NCBI GenBank assembly: GCA_963580285.1
Contig: OY757014.1
Location: forward strand, 102,302,072-102,366,071
Length of the DNA: 64,000 nt
Direction of reading: 5' to 3'
Origin: Lucinisca nassula
Lineage: Eukaryota; Mollusca; Bivalvia; Lucinida; Lucinidae
Made by a program: the position numbers and the translations under genes. The notes beneath the pieces are model-generated. The model did no database searches. It was not told the origin of the DNA and saw only the letters and a program-made list of their open reading frames with translations. The first letter of the stretch is position 1, and each line of letters begins with the position of its first letter. This document shows, piece by piece, positions 11,640 to 23,697 of the stretch.

Positions 11640-12945
11640 ATTAAGCATAAATGGCAACCAATCATAAATTACGATGTTTGGGGGTGATCTTTTGGCATTC
11701 TCACAGGGACAAAATCCACAAATTAATTTTGTATGCACTGACCAACAGACACAAATTCCATTTTTCAGACTTATCAAGGGCAGGGACAGCCAGAGTCATG
11801 TACCTTTGCCACAATATGAAATATTTAGTCTGCTGTACATCTATGAAATTTCAGCAAGATATTGCAAATAATACAGGAACTAGAGTCTAAAATCGATTTT
11901 TAATACATCAAAGGCAAATAACTAAAGAACTGGAACAGCCAGAGAAGTGGTCCTTGGCCACAATATGTACCCTTTACTCCTCTATATGGTCCTTGGTCAC
12001 AATATGTACCCTTTAGTCCTCTATATATCTGTAAAGTTTAATCCAAATATTTCATATAGTAAGGGAACTAGAGGCCAAAAACTATTTTTCAGATACTGAA
12101 AAGGGACAGACAGACAGATGGACAGACATACAAATGGATGGACAGACAGACAGACAGCAGAGGGTGTAGAAGTTTTACCCATATATTTCAAATAATCAAT
12201 GAACTATAGGCGAAAATCCCTTTTTTATATATGTCAAGGGCAGATAACTCAATTGCTGGGAAAGCCAGAGTCATGTTCCTTTGCCACAGTATGTAACATT
12301 TAATCTACTACATATCTATGAAGATTCAGTAAGATATTGTAAATAATAAAGGAACTACAGTCTAAAATGCATTTTAAATACTTCAAGTGCAGATAACTCA
12401 AGAACTGGTATAGCCAGAGTAGCGGTCCTTAGCCACGATATGAACCATTAAGTCCTCTATATATCTGTGAAGTTTCATCGAGATATTCCATATAGTAAGG
12501 GAACTAGAGGCCAAAAACCATTTTTCAGATATTTCAAAGGCAGATAACTCAATCGCTGGGAAAGCCAGAGTCATGTTCCTTTACCACAGAATATAACAAT
12601 TCATTTACTACATATCTATGAAGTTTCAGCAAGATATTGTAAATAATAAACGAACTACAGTCTAAAATGCATTTTTTAAATACGTCAAGGGCAGATAACT
12701 CAAGAACTGGAACAGCCAGAGAAGCAGTCCTTGGCCACAATATGAACCGTTTAGTCCTCTATATATCTGTGAAGTTTCATCCAGATATTCAATATAGTAA
12801 GGGAATTTGAGGCCAAAAATTTTTCATTTTTCAGAAACTATACTCAAGTTATCGATCGGAAACGAAGTGCGGACGGACGGACGGACGCACGTCCTCACAG
12901 ATGGACACTTGTTGGGTACCTCCATGTTAAAAACTACCCAACAAG
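11640..12945 (+). repeat. Second satellite family (~150-170 base units)
   Basis: Units share agataactcaagaactggaa, aatatgaaccgtttagtcct and gaagtttcatccagatattc. The block ends with a (GGAC)n tract and gttgggtacctccatg, the same closing style as the 3-7.8 kb elements although the unit sequence is different. A (CAGA)n tract sits near 12105-12160. Confidence 0.7.
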
Positions 12946-13039
12946 ACACAAATATACCCCTAAACTACCCAACAAAGCAATAAATCTTGTTGGCTACTTT
13001 TTTCGGACACTAACGGAATAAACGGCAAATACTCAACAA

Positions 13040-13500
13040 CGTCCTACCCAACTAGTGCCCATTGGTGTGCCCGGACAGACATACGGACGGACGGACACCG
13101 GAGGGTATAACATAATACCCCGCCACTATCGTGTGGCGGGGTATAAAAATAATGTATACCCCGTAAACCCCAGTTTTCTTTATATAAACTGGGGTTTTGA
13201 GGGATGTTCATTTCATGCACTTGTTCACGTGATGACAACAAAATGTGTCCCTGATAAGGCAATTGTCAGTTCTCTGTGCTGGTTAAAGCTCTCCCGACAA
13301 AAATATGGTTAAGTCTATGAAACTTGATATACATCACGTGAACAAGTCCGTGAAATGAACACCCCCTACACCCCACTTTATATCGAGAAAACTGGGGTTC
13401 ACGGGGGTAAACATTATTTTTTTATTTCTGCTCCAAGACACCCAAAACCTATGTTCGGAGTATAAATAAGAAAAATATCGCAAATTTTCATCAGAAAAAA
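13040..13500. mobile_element. Cluster of partial hairpin MITEs (H2 type)
   Basis: Holds ccccgccactatcgtgtggcggggtat (an inverted repeat, described here by its halves cccgcca and tggcggg), then the H2 end blocks ttcatttcatgcacttgttc and catcacgtgaacaagtccgt in opposite orientation at about 13205 and 13330. The central hairpin is missing. No gene. Confidence 0.5.
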
Positions 13501-13961
13501 ATACCTTTTATGAGGTATGAAAAAATGCACTAGTCAATGATATCGCCTGATACGTCGGCTTTCGTAAACTTCTCGTGAATTTTGGGCATTTCGCGAATTG
13601 CGTCCCATTTACCGACCTCTATGTATTGAATAACAATATCGCAATCTTCGGGAGACGGCGAAGATATATATACATGCATTCAGTCGGGTGTGAACTTATG
13701 TTAATAGAGTTCACCAGTCTCAGGTCAATTTGTTCGAACTATAGAAACACAGTACAGTTTGATAGATGCACGATGAGTATCCTTATCACTTATTATCCTG
13801 CCAAACTGACAATATTATGCAAACCGCTGATGCAGATGAAATAATTTATTACACTTGTCCTGCTGAATAAATTAATTTTCCCACGAACGATTCTAAATAT
13901 CTACCAACCAAAGTATTTGATACAACGTATTCATTCAATTTACGAGCTAAATGTCAAACAC
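13501..13961. other. No gene or repeat recognised
   Basis: Ordinary-looking intron sequence. An 89-codon open frame at 13575-13844 has no motif, no splice support and no conserved look. Confidence 0.4.
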
Positions 13962-14022
13962 TGTAGATCCTGATCAGATGGCTTCTTCAGAAGCCATCTG
14001 ATCTGAATCTACATTGTTTGCA
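13962..14022. repeat. Palindrome, transposon-like
   Basis: gatcagatggcttc is mirrored by gaagccatctgatc around tt, extended outward with actgtagatcctg / ctgaatctacattg. The same style of hairpin (aacagtgtag .. agatcagacg) recurs at 14880 and 47826. Confidence 0.75.
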
Positions 14023-14189
14023 AAGGTAGGCATAGTCTTGTTCAACAGTATAAAGCTTAACCAGGGTCAGTGTGGTGTTGTAATCTCTGCGGTCACATCT
14101 TTCGTTCCTGGTACCCAGTAATCACATTTTCAAACTGCATCATGACCCCATGACCTGAACTTTCATTGGCCAAGATAACTTTCCTTGAA

Positions 14190-14475
14190 AAAAATTGTTC
14201 TACAGTGGCGATAACGTTCGACCTACCCGTTTTTGCGTTTAGGGTCCGTTTTGAAACCGTTGCAAAACGTTTGCGTTTCGACAACGGTTCGAGCGTTTCA
14301 TATCGTTTTGACCAATCAAAAGTCAAGGCGAATCGTTTCAGACAAACGGTAAATTTGCGCATGCGCTCTTAAAAGATCAAAACGCTATTGAAAACGCTTT
14401 CCCGTTTTGGCCAATAGTATGACCGTTTGAAACCGTTTTATGACTGAGCCAATCGAATTTATGCATTTAGCGCGC
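14190..14475. repeat. CGTTT/AAACG-rich repeat
   Basis: About 20 short words of the type aaacgnt or cgttt occur in both orientations across this block, with gcgcatgcgc at two places (about 14356 and 14470). A related block is at 27482-27710. See Findings. Confidence 0.55.
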
Positions 14476-14879
14476 ATGCGCAATCGCTTTAGTTGACTTA
14501 AATATATGTGCATGTTTATTTACGATTATCTTCAACAGCTTAACATATATATTCACTACAATCGCGTCATTTAAAATTAAAGTTATATTTGAGAAAAAAA
14601 AATGAATATTCTGTAAGTACATGTATGCCATTGCTTAAGAAATGACATGATCATTGACTTTAAATACGGAGTACAAAGAACAATCTTAACTAAACTATAC
14701 ATATATAAAGAACAATCGAGAATGACATGGATAATACCTCCGGTTAATGCATGATAAATTTTCAGACAATACGTTCATCCTAATAATCTTTATGGATTTT
14801 TTTTTTTCTAAAAACAAAAGAACCAAAAAAAAAAGAAAGAAAGAAAAACAAACAAATAAGTGTATCGAAGATTTAACCT

Positions 14880-14976
14880 AGCGGCCCTTTTTGTGGGACA
14901 TTGGCAAATAGTGCAGACCCAGATCAGACGCCACAAAACGCGACGTCTGACCTGGTTCTTCACTGTTTGCTGAAAG
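14880..14976. repeat. Foldback element
   Basis: ttggcaaatagtgcagaccc and its degenerate inverse (ggttcttcactgtttgctga) flank a short inner inverted pair built on gacgtc-like text (cagacgcc .. gacgtctg). Same family as 47826-47905. From 14500 to 14880 and 15000 to 15400 no gene is visible. Confidence 0.6.
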
Positions 14977-15399
14977 TACAAACATTGTTGCAAAATGTGT
15001 CGCTAATAAAACAAACCTGGCAGCCCAATAATTGGAAATGGACCAATCCAAACTTACTAGGTGGGAGATTCCATCTTTGTCAAATACGGGTTAAGAAAAG
15101 GCATTAGCTGAGAAATGTTCTTTGTTTGTTTAAATATTAAGGAAATATTTGTGCCACACTGAGGCCAAAATTATTAGAATCCCTGTATGTTCTGGCAATT
15201 ACAGATGACCGTATTTCCCAAGACATTAGGGCCATATAATACTATTGGCGAGATTTGTCACTGACCACACTTCACTTACGTTGCCATGCAACGCCAGGTA
15301 ATGTGTTTACACGCGTGTGTAATATCTGCTTTCCGGAAACTGTTGTACATAAGTCGATATTTGTTATATGTTGATTCAGAATTTCTAAATTATTCATCA

Positions 15400-16540
15400 T
15401 CACCTCAACAAAAAGTCCGTTAAATAAACACTCCAACATGTCCAACTAGATCCCACATTATCTCAAGAGCATTGAATGTGGGTTTTTGTTTGAACCGATT
15501 TGGTGAAGCGGTTTTAACAAGCACCCTACAGCTCATGCATCAAGATAACAAGTCCGTGAATAGAAGGCCCCTCTAATCCCCACAGTATAAAGAGCACATT
15601 GGGTTTACGAGGTATTCCTTTTTTCCTTATTTTTGCTCCAAAACATAGATTACGGGTACTCCTTAAAACTATCTGGACAGGGCGGTTCTAATGAGCATTT
15701 TTTTTTGTTTTTTTTTTTTTTTTATTTTTGAGAAAATGGGATTTACGGGGAATTCATTATTTTTTTTATTTTTGTTCTAAAACATAGATTGCGGATACTC
15801 GTTAAAACCGTATTACAAAGGTGGTTCTAATGAGCAGTCATAAATCTATAAATATGGCAAAATTAAAAAAAAAAAAGCATTTTCATCTGAGAAACGTTAG
15901 TTTTAGAGACATTTAGCGCACGGTAGCGTAATCATAATGGTTTGATGCAGATATAAGCGCGAATGATAATTATTATTTTTATTATTTTTATTTTTCGTCT
16001 GAATATTATGGAAGAATGCAGCTTGTCTCGTGCCTCTATTTTCCTAAAGCGAATTATGAAATAGAACTCGTTAATCAGTATTTGTTAATTAATACCCCTG
16101 CAACCCAACTTTTTTGAAAAACAAAGTACACGGCGGTTATAACGAGCTTTGTTGAATCTATGTTCCTAGCATAAAATTGGTAAGTTTTCACTCGAAACTA
16201 AGAATAACTATTTTGGAGATTTCATCTTCAACGGTACTTTCCGAAAACACGCCTATTCAAATATATTGAAAGTTTTGTCACCAAATATTGAAAATTTTCT
16301 GACAAAATATCCGATATCTTGCACTTTTCTGCTCTAAACATGGATTGCTGATCTTCACCGAACGTGAACCTAAACATAGATTGCTGGTCCTCGTTAGAAC
16401 CGCTTCGAGCAGAAATAGGAAGCCGTTAACCCCAGTTGTACTTTATGAAAATGGGGTTCAAGGGGGGCAACATTATATATACACTTTTCATGATGATCTT
16501 AAGAAAATAATCTGACATAGGCGATTTATCCAAATCGCGG
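15400..16540. mobile_element. Degraded hairpin MITE remnants
   Basis: Fragments of the H1/H2 cores (gggtactccttaaaact, actcgttaaaaccg, aaaacacgcctattcaaat, gttcaaggggggcaacatta) are scattered here with no intact hairpin. Poly-T runs lie near 15700. No gene is seen. Confidence 0.5.
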
Positions 16541-16577
16541 CTGTTATCCTGTGTGCGTTTGTGTGTTCGCGCGCGTG

Positions 16578-16579
16578 CA

Positions 16580-16632
<53 letters not shown>
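16578..16632. repeat. (GT)n microsatellite
   Basis: About 25 GT units directly after gcgcgcgtgcatgc. Confidence 0.95.
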
Positions 16633-16634
<2 letters not shown>

Positions 16635-16994
16635 AAAAAACGGCGGCGGATATTCATGACTGTAAACCCAAATTTTGCGCTTAAGGAAGGTTTACGTGAG
16701 TGTTTGTTGCATGAAGTAATATAACAGACTAAAATATCCCTTATGGCCATGCTCATGACATACATGAGAAGATAAAAAGGAAAGAAACATAACCATCAGG
16801 TTAACAAGTCCGTGAAATGAAGATCCCCACTAGACCCCCCTTTATCAAGAAAAAACTGGGATGGACGGGGGAATTCATTATTATTATTATTATTGTCTGC
16901 CGACATGCCGGCAGACCTTTTCCAAAATCTTAGCAACCACAGAAGTCACATACCTGTATCGTAGGTGACCTAGCGTCCATACGACTTGAAGAAA

Positions 16995-17215
16995 TAGATG
17001 GCTGCATGATGCTTCCACGCAGAGCTGAAACCAACCGCACGTGAGTACTAAGCGTGCCCAGGAAAAGGGGTGCGAGTTGGACCGTCAATGCATATAAACC
17101 ATATTGGAATTATCAGGCGGCAGGGCTTGAGATGTCATATCTCAATGTCGGAACAACGTCTCAAAAATGACCTACACAGTGTTGACGGGGGCGTAAAACC
17201 CCAAATCAAACCTAC
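16995..17215 (+). mobile_element. SINE family A, internally deleted
   Basis: Head aagaaatagatggctgcatg, then a deletion around the gtaaaccgcttag segment, and tail aatcaaacctacaaata. Confidence 0.7.
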
Positions 17216-17220
17216 AAATA

Positions 17221-17292
17221 AACGACGTTTAGTCGGCGTCGCATGGGCGTCGATGCAACATCTTGTTTTGACGCTCGTGCGACGTTGACTTG
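17221..17292. repeat. ACGTCG-rich MITE fragment
   Basis: Repeated cgtcg / cgacgtt words ending gacttgctggga, one end of a CCCAGCA-type MITE (a full copy is at 51715-51845). Confidence 0.5.
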
Positions 17293-17522
17293 CTGGGATT
17301 TGGTAGCTTCTAACAGGTATGTCGCCTACATGTACCCTGAGAACTTGTATAGTGTAAGACAATGCCCCATCCAGTAATTCACTTTTATGCTATTCTTCAC
17401 TTATTTGTCTGTCTATATATGTTTGATTATGATGAGCTGCATAAGCTTAAGCGAATAAAATTCGATTGATTGATTGATTGGTTGATTGATTATCTTTCTT
17501 ATTTCTGTTCAAAGACGACGGT

Positions 17523-17824
17523 ACGGCCCCGCCCATCGGGGCTTGAAGAAATATATGGGCTGCATGATGCTTCCACGAGGAGCTGAATCCGACCCACACA
17601 CGAGTACTGGTAAACTGCTTAGAGGATCTAAGCCTGCCCAGGCAAAGCGGTGTGAGTGTCGGGCCGTCCATGCTTATAAACCCTATTGGTTTCATTAGGC
17701 GGCAGGGCTTGAGATGTCATTTCATCTCAATGTCGGGTAAAAGTCCCACAAAATTGGAAGCAACGTCTTCAAAATCACCTTTACAGTGTTGATGGGGACG
17801 TTAAACCTCAAATCAAACAAACAA
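17523..17824 (+). mobile_element. SINE family A, full length
   Basis: Complete from ccccgcccatcggggcttga to caaatcaaacaaacaaatc. One of the best-preserved copies. Confidence 0.8.
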
Positions 17825-18635
17825 ATCAAAGACGTCGGTCGTGGGTGCACATTGGCACCGCCTCAATGAACCAGTTCGGACGAGCACCATCAGCATATCG
17901 TTTGAATATTGATCGATTGATTGTTTTTTTATTATTATTATTATTATTTCTGTTCAAAGACATCGGTCGTGGGTACTCATTAGCACCGCCTCAATGAACT
18001 GGTTCGCACGAGCACCATCAGCCTATCTTTTGAATATGCATAAGAATAGTATCACAGATGTTCATCTGTAAACATGCTAAAAATGCCCTATGTCACACAG
18101 ATGTTTGATCGTAATGAAAGATGAAGACAAATGATTTTATTTGCTTCTGATGCAACTGCCGGGTGATATAAAGTAACAAGTGCGTTTTATGGAAATAACA
18201 AAACTCTTTATATATACAATTTTCAGGGTTAACAGTTATATACATTGCTATAATATTTCTCCTCAAAAGCGTGGATTGTGGGTACTCGTTAGATCCGCCT
18301 CCATTGAATGGTTGTAACGAACACAGACATTATATGTTTGGTCCCATTACTGTAATATTTGCGAGTATTATCGATTTCATGCTCAGCATAGTTGAGCATG
18401 AATCATGTTTATTACCTAGGGACCAGATTATATGAGAGAAGCAATTTCATCCCACGAGTGTGTTTGGTAAGTGTATCCAAATTAGCAATAAATAAATTAA
18501 TACCACAGAAAAAGTAAACGCTCAGTTTTTCGAAATAGAAGAAAGAATCAAGGTAACGACGTTGGTTGTTTATACTGTGACGCGGCAAAGTACGTAGTTC
18601 GACTCTTCATTCTGTGTACATGTCAATTCGCTCTA
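17825..18635. other. MITE fragments, no gene
   Basis: Two tandem partial hairpin cores (about 17830-17895 and 17955-18015, both gcaccgcctcaatgaac) separated by (ATT)n; a third partial core lies near 18275. Nothing coding. Confidence 0.5.
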
Positions 18636-18636
18636 T

Positions 18637-18918
18637 GCTTGAAGAAATATATTGGCTGCATGATTCTTCCACGCAGAGCTGAATCCAGCCCGCATACTAG
18701 TACTGGTAAACCGCTTAGAGGATCTAAGCCTGTCCAGGAACCGCAGTGTGAGGCGGACCGTCCATGCTAATAAACCTTATTGGTTTCATTGGGCGACAGG
18801 GCTTGAGATGTCATTTCATCTCAATGTCGGGTAAAAGTCCCACAAAATCGGAAGCACCGTCTCCAAAATGACATTTACAGTGTTGACGGGGACGTTAAAC
18901 CTCAACAAACAAACAACG
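18637..18918 (+). mobile_element. SINE family A, full length
   Basis: gcttgaagaaatatattggc to cctcaacaaacaaacaacg. Close in sequence to the copy at 2779. Confidence 0.75.
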
Positions 18919-19071
18919 CACATCTTACGTAATCCGGTTTCAAAGACTATCCTAGTCCAAGCTGTTAAGCTATTTTCGATTTTTGTCCTCAATCAACTTT
19001 TTGGAAAATATAACGCTGGACATACGCTACATAACGTATGGTATTCCCGATTTTGTTTTTTGTCGGATTCA

Positions 19072-19074
<3 letters not shown>

Positions 19075-19109
<35 letters not shown>
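19075..19109. repeat. (AAT)n microsatellite
   Basis: About 11 ATA/AAT units. A second tract, (AAAT)n, is at about 19476-19518. Confidence 0.9.
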
Positions 19110-19111
<2 letters not shown>

Positions 19112-19943
19112 CACTCATCATCATCCAACGCTGGTGTGGATGTACATGTATATGGAAATAGTGTAGACCATAATGGGGTGAAATAGTGACAAGTGAAGAA
19201 AATAAAAAAACATGTAAGGAAATATCACACACACGCGGTCGCGCACTTTATATAGTAAATTGGAATTTACAGAAATATACATTATTTTTTCATATTTCTG
19301 CCCATAAACGTAGTTTGTGGCCACTCGTTAGATCTGTCTCACTGGGGCGGTTGTAACGAACACCTACAATCTAAATTTGGATTGAGATGAAAACATTACT
19401 TTTCATCTGAAAACTACGTTCTAATGATGTGACAGTTAAAATTTTAGCACCCGGGTGATAACAAAATTGGCCGCGACAAATAAATAAATATAAATAAATA
19501 AATAAATAAATAAATAAAACATTTAGTACAACGGAAAAAACACTTTATCGAAATCGGACAACACAAATACCGACATTTCCCTATAGGTTTCTTTTGCCGT
19601 GACGCGTCTCAGTATGTACCTGTCATTCCGCTGCTAACCTAATGCCCTGCAGGTAACCGCATATCTTTTGAATACCGCCCCGTGTAATCCGATATCAAAG
19701 AGCTGCCTTGTTCAATATACAAGTTCCTCATCAATAATACGTTTGCTGGAAATAACCATAGTAACGTTGTTGAGTTGAATAATAATGTATTATAAAATAA
19801 AAAACACCATGTTTCAATAGTATTTTTAAACTACACAACACCCTATGTGTGTGTGGGGGGGGGGGCGTGGCGGTGGGATGGGGTGGGGGTGTTAAATCAT
19901 TCGCATATGCAACTCGCAGTGGTAAACATATATGACGTACGTA

Positions 19944-20143
<200 letters not shown>

Positions 20144-20214
20144 GTGTGACCAGCGAGGATAAAGCCTAAACTACGCACATATATACAAATTCTACTAGGG
20201 AACCATTGGTTACA

Positions 20215-20460
20215 CATGTGGTCGGTCTCGGTGACCCGGTCTGATGATCACAGAGCAGTGGGTTCTATCCCCGATGGACCCAGTAAACTTCTTTCGTGGT
20301 GATTGATCCTGAAATATCCCTCGCTTCCACCGATTCTAAAGGGCAGTTGCAACTTTCTGGTGATATAATGTGTAATGTGCTGATCAAATGGTGTTGGTCC
20401 AGGTAACAATAAGTGGCTTAGAAACTGACTAGCCGGCTCGATATGACCTTAATATAGCTG
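20215..20460 (+). mobile_element. Putative second SINE family
   Basis: The order cagagcagtgggttctatcc, then cctcgcttccaccgattcta, then aaactgactagccggctcga .. ttaatatagctg looks to me like a tRNA-related mollusc SINE with a conserved core, with the bases near 20230-20270 as a decayed tRNA head. Only one copy is in the window, so this rests on recognition alone. Confidence 0.4.
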
Positions 20461-20561
20461 ACTGGACGGTAACAGCGAAGCATGCGAAAGCCTAGGAATA
20501 CGCAATCTGATATTAGTTTCCCTAAAACAAACTGGAACACTTGCTTTATGCAGGGCTCGGA

Positions 20562-21135
20562 AGCATAGTCTGATGCGCGTCTGACTGGTAATCAGGGTTT
20601 GCGAGTTCGGTACCTGCCGGCCGGGCAACATTAATTCGTGGGTCTGTAGCAGTCTGACGCGCGTCTGACTGGTGATCAGGGGTTGCGAGTTGGGTACCTG
20701 CCGGCCGGGCAACATTAATTCGTGGGTCTGTAGCAGTCTGATGCGCGTCTGACTGGTGATCACAGGTTGCGAGTTCGGTACCTGCCGACCGGGCAACATT
20801 AATTCGTGGGTCTGTAGCACAGTCTGATGCGCATCTGACTGATGATCAGACGTCGCGGGTTCGGTACCCGCTGGTCGGGCAACATTAATTCGTGGATCTG
20901 TCGCAAAGTCTGGTGTGCGTCTTGCTGGTGATCAGGAGTCGCGGGTTGGTACCTGCCGGTCGGACAACGTTAATTCGGGGACCTGTAGTACAGTCTGATG
21001 TACGTCTGACTGTTGATCAGGTGTCGAGGGTTCGGTAGCTACCGGTCGGGCGACATTAATTCGATGATCTATAGCTCAGTCTGATGCGCGTCTAGCTGGT
21101 GATCAGGGGTCGCAAGTTCTGCAAGCCGGGCAGCA
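20562..21135 (+). repeat. Tandem array of tRNA-like units
   Basis: Seven units of 83-88 bases. Each has a box-A-like start (best near 21070, tatagctcagtctgatgcg), a 5-bp anticodon-like stem tctga/tcagg around a 7-base loop ctggtga, a T-arm-like part (best at about 20845-20862, gcgggttcggtacccgc, a perfect 5-bp stem with a TTCGGTA loop), then gccgggcaacattaattcg. The 5' half of an acceptor stem is missing, so these are not functional tRNA genes; they look like amplified tRNA-derived SINE heads. Confidence 0.7.
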
Positions 21136-21139
21136 TTCT

Positions 21140-21420
21140 TACTCCTTTTCCAAAATCATAGATTGTGGGCACTCGTTAGAACCGTCTGACTGATGCAGTT
21201 TTACCAGACTGTTGATCAGGTGTCGCGAGTTCGGTAGCTGCCGGTCGGGCGACATTAATTCGAGGATCTGTAGCTCAGTCTGATGCGCGTCTAGCTGGTG
21301 ATCAGGGGTCGCAAGTTCTGCCAGCCGGGCAATATTCTTACTCCTTTTCCAAAAACATAGATTGTGGGCATTCGTTAGAACCGTCTGACTGATGCAGTTT
21401 TACCAGAACCTGCAATCTCT
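21140..21420 (+). repeat. Duplicated junction: tRNA-like unit plus MITE half-core
   Basis: ttactccttttccaaaa .. cattcgttagaaccgtctga occurs twice (about 21139 and 21338) with one more tRNA-like unit between them. This shows the array spread after a MITE fragment had joined it. Confidence 0.6.
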
Positions 21421-21525
21421 GGAAAAGGTGACAATTTTGCATCCTAAAATGTAAGTGGACATAATCAGACCGGTTGACATAGTGAATGAAACAAAAAAAA
21501 ACAAAACAAAAAAAAAAACCAGAGG

Positions 21526-23697
21526 ACCAGTGGTCCTGAACCGCTCACCTGTCTGGTGACAATTTTCCTACTTAGATCGGCAGAAAATGTCATTTACCCT
21601 GCTCATAAATTTTAAAATGCCATCTCAATATTTGTTGGCATTTTAAAACTTATGAGCAGGGTAAATTTCATGCTGAAGTGAGTTGAGCGTGAAAAAAGTT
21701 TTATAACCTCGGTGCCTGGCTCACAGAAAGGGAAAATATGAGGAACTGTCCATTGGACATAAATGGTATACTGTATACAGAAGCAAATGAAACAAAAAGA
21801 AAACGTGTTCCAATTTATTTTCATATCTCAAGAGCAGTAACAGAACAAAACTAGAATTTGTTTTTCTACAAAAACACAGATGTCTCCCCCCTTTTTTATC
21901 ATTGAGGTACCTACCTGATTCTTGGGGGCAACACATTGTCTCATGACCCCCAGCCCCCGCCCATCGGGCTTGAAGAAATAGCTTGGGCTGCATGATACTT
22001 CCATGCAGAGCTGAAACCGACTGCAAATGAGTACTGGTAAACAGCATAGAGGTTCTAAGCCTGTCCAGGAAAAGTGATGCAAGTCGGACCACCCATGCAC
22101 AAAAACCCTATTGAGATGCCATTTCATCTCAATGCCAGGTAAAAGTCCCACAAAATTGGAAGCAACGTCTCCAAAATGACCTATACAGTGTTGGCAAAGA
22201 TGAAAACCTCAATTCAAACAAATGTCTCATGATGGTTAACATTTCCACTTAAACTCTGCACAAAATCAAATAGTTATAAGAAAAATATATAAATATATAG
22301 TCATGGTGGCTATCTTGGTCATGTGACCTAGACCATATTGGCAACTTTTCATCTTGGTCATGTGATCTAGACCCTATTGGCATTTTTTCATTTGTTCAAC
22401 TCACAAAGGCTCCATATTAAATTTCTCTTAAATTGGCTCAGCAGTTTTGGAGAAAAAAATATCTGAAATATGGATCCTGAATGACCTTGGTCTAAGGCCA
22501 ATGAATGACCTTGACCTTTCTCACCCATAGATCTTCATGTATTCAGTTACTTTACCTGATCTACAAATTTTGGTGACACTGTCTTCAATGGTTTCCTATA
22601 AATCCATTATTTTCACTTTGCCCCATGCAAAAGCCTAAGTCGGCAAATTTGACATTGTTGTAAAATAGGTCAAGGTCAACCCAGGGTCACCAGTTGTACA
22701 AACCATGATGGGCCCGAGTACCATATGCTACATGCCAAGTTTCGAGGCCACTGGCGTTATGGTTCTGGAGAAGAAGATTTTTGAAGGCTTTTTACCATAT
22801 ATGGGCATGGTGGCCATCTTGGGTCTAAGGCCAATGAATGACCTTGACCTTTCTCACCCACAGATCATCATGTATTTAGTTACTTTACCTGATCTACCAA
22901 TTTTGGTGACACTGTCTTCAATGGTTTCCTATAAATCCATTATTTTCACTTTGCCCCATGCAAAAGCCTAAGTCGGCAAATTTGACATTGCTGTAAAATA
23001 GGTCAAGGTCAACCCAGGGTCACCATTTGTACAAACCATGATGGGCCTGAGTACCATATGCTACATGCCAAGTTTCAAGGCCAATGGCCTCATGGTTCTG
23101 GAGAAGAAGACTTTTGAAGGTTTTTTTACCATATATGGGCATGGCGGCCATCTTGGGTCTAAGGCCAATGAATGACCTTGACCTTTATCACCCATAAATC
23201 TTCATGTATTCAGTTACTTTACCTGATCTACAAATTTTGGTGACACTGTCTTCAATGGTTTCCTATAAATCCATAATTTTCACTTTGCCCCATGCAAAAG
23301 CCTAAGTCGGCAAATTTGACATTGCTGTAAAATAGGTCAAGGTCAACCCAGGGTCACCATTTGTACAAACCATGATGGGCCTGAGTACTATATGCTACAT
23401 GCCAAGTTTCAAGGCCACTGGCCTTATGGTTCTGGAGAAGAAGATTTTTGAAGGCTTTTTACCATATATGGGCATGGCGCCATCTTGGTCATGTGATCCA
23501 GACCCTGCGAACAAACTTTCATTCCCCCATCCCACTGAGGCTCCATATGAAATTTGGCTTTGATTGGCCCTGCAGTATAGGAGAAGAAGATCTTTGAAAA
23601 TGGTGGACGGATGGACGGACGGACTATGGACGGACGGATGACGGACCATGGCTATACTATAAGCTCACCTATGAGCCTAAAGGCTCAGGTGAGCTAA
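21526..23697 (+). repeat. Third satellite family (~334-base units), copy 1
   Basis: Opens with gaggaccagtggtcctgaac and cgctcacctg, has units of about 333-335 bases (starts near 22500, 22834 and 23168, each aatgaatgaccttgacctt), and closes with (GGAC)n and gagcctaaaggctcaggtga. SINE 21945-22222 is inserted near the head. Same architecture as the 3-7.8 kb elements with unrelated unit sequence. Confidence 0.75.
21945..22222 (+). mobile_element. SINE family A inside a satellite
   Basis: cccccgcccatcgggcttga to cctcaattcaaacaaatg. Its position inside the satellite makes it younger than that element. Confidence 0.7.

Noticed and set aside
20562..21135. Functional tRNA genes
   Set aside because: No 5' acceptor strand pairs with the conserved gccgggc, and several units have broken arms.
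22705..22971. 88-codon ORF in the 334-base satellite (and its relative at 23372)
   Set aside because: Same satellite text in successive units; frame not kept between units.
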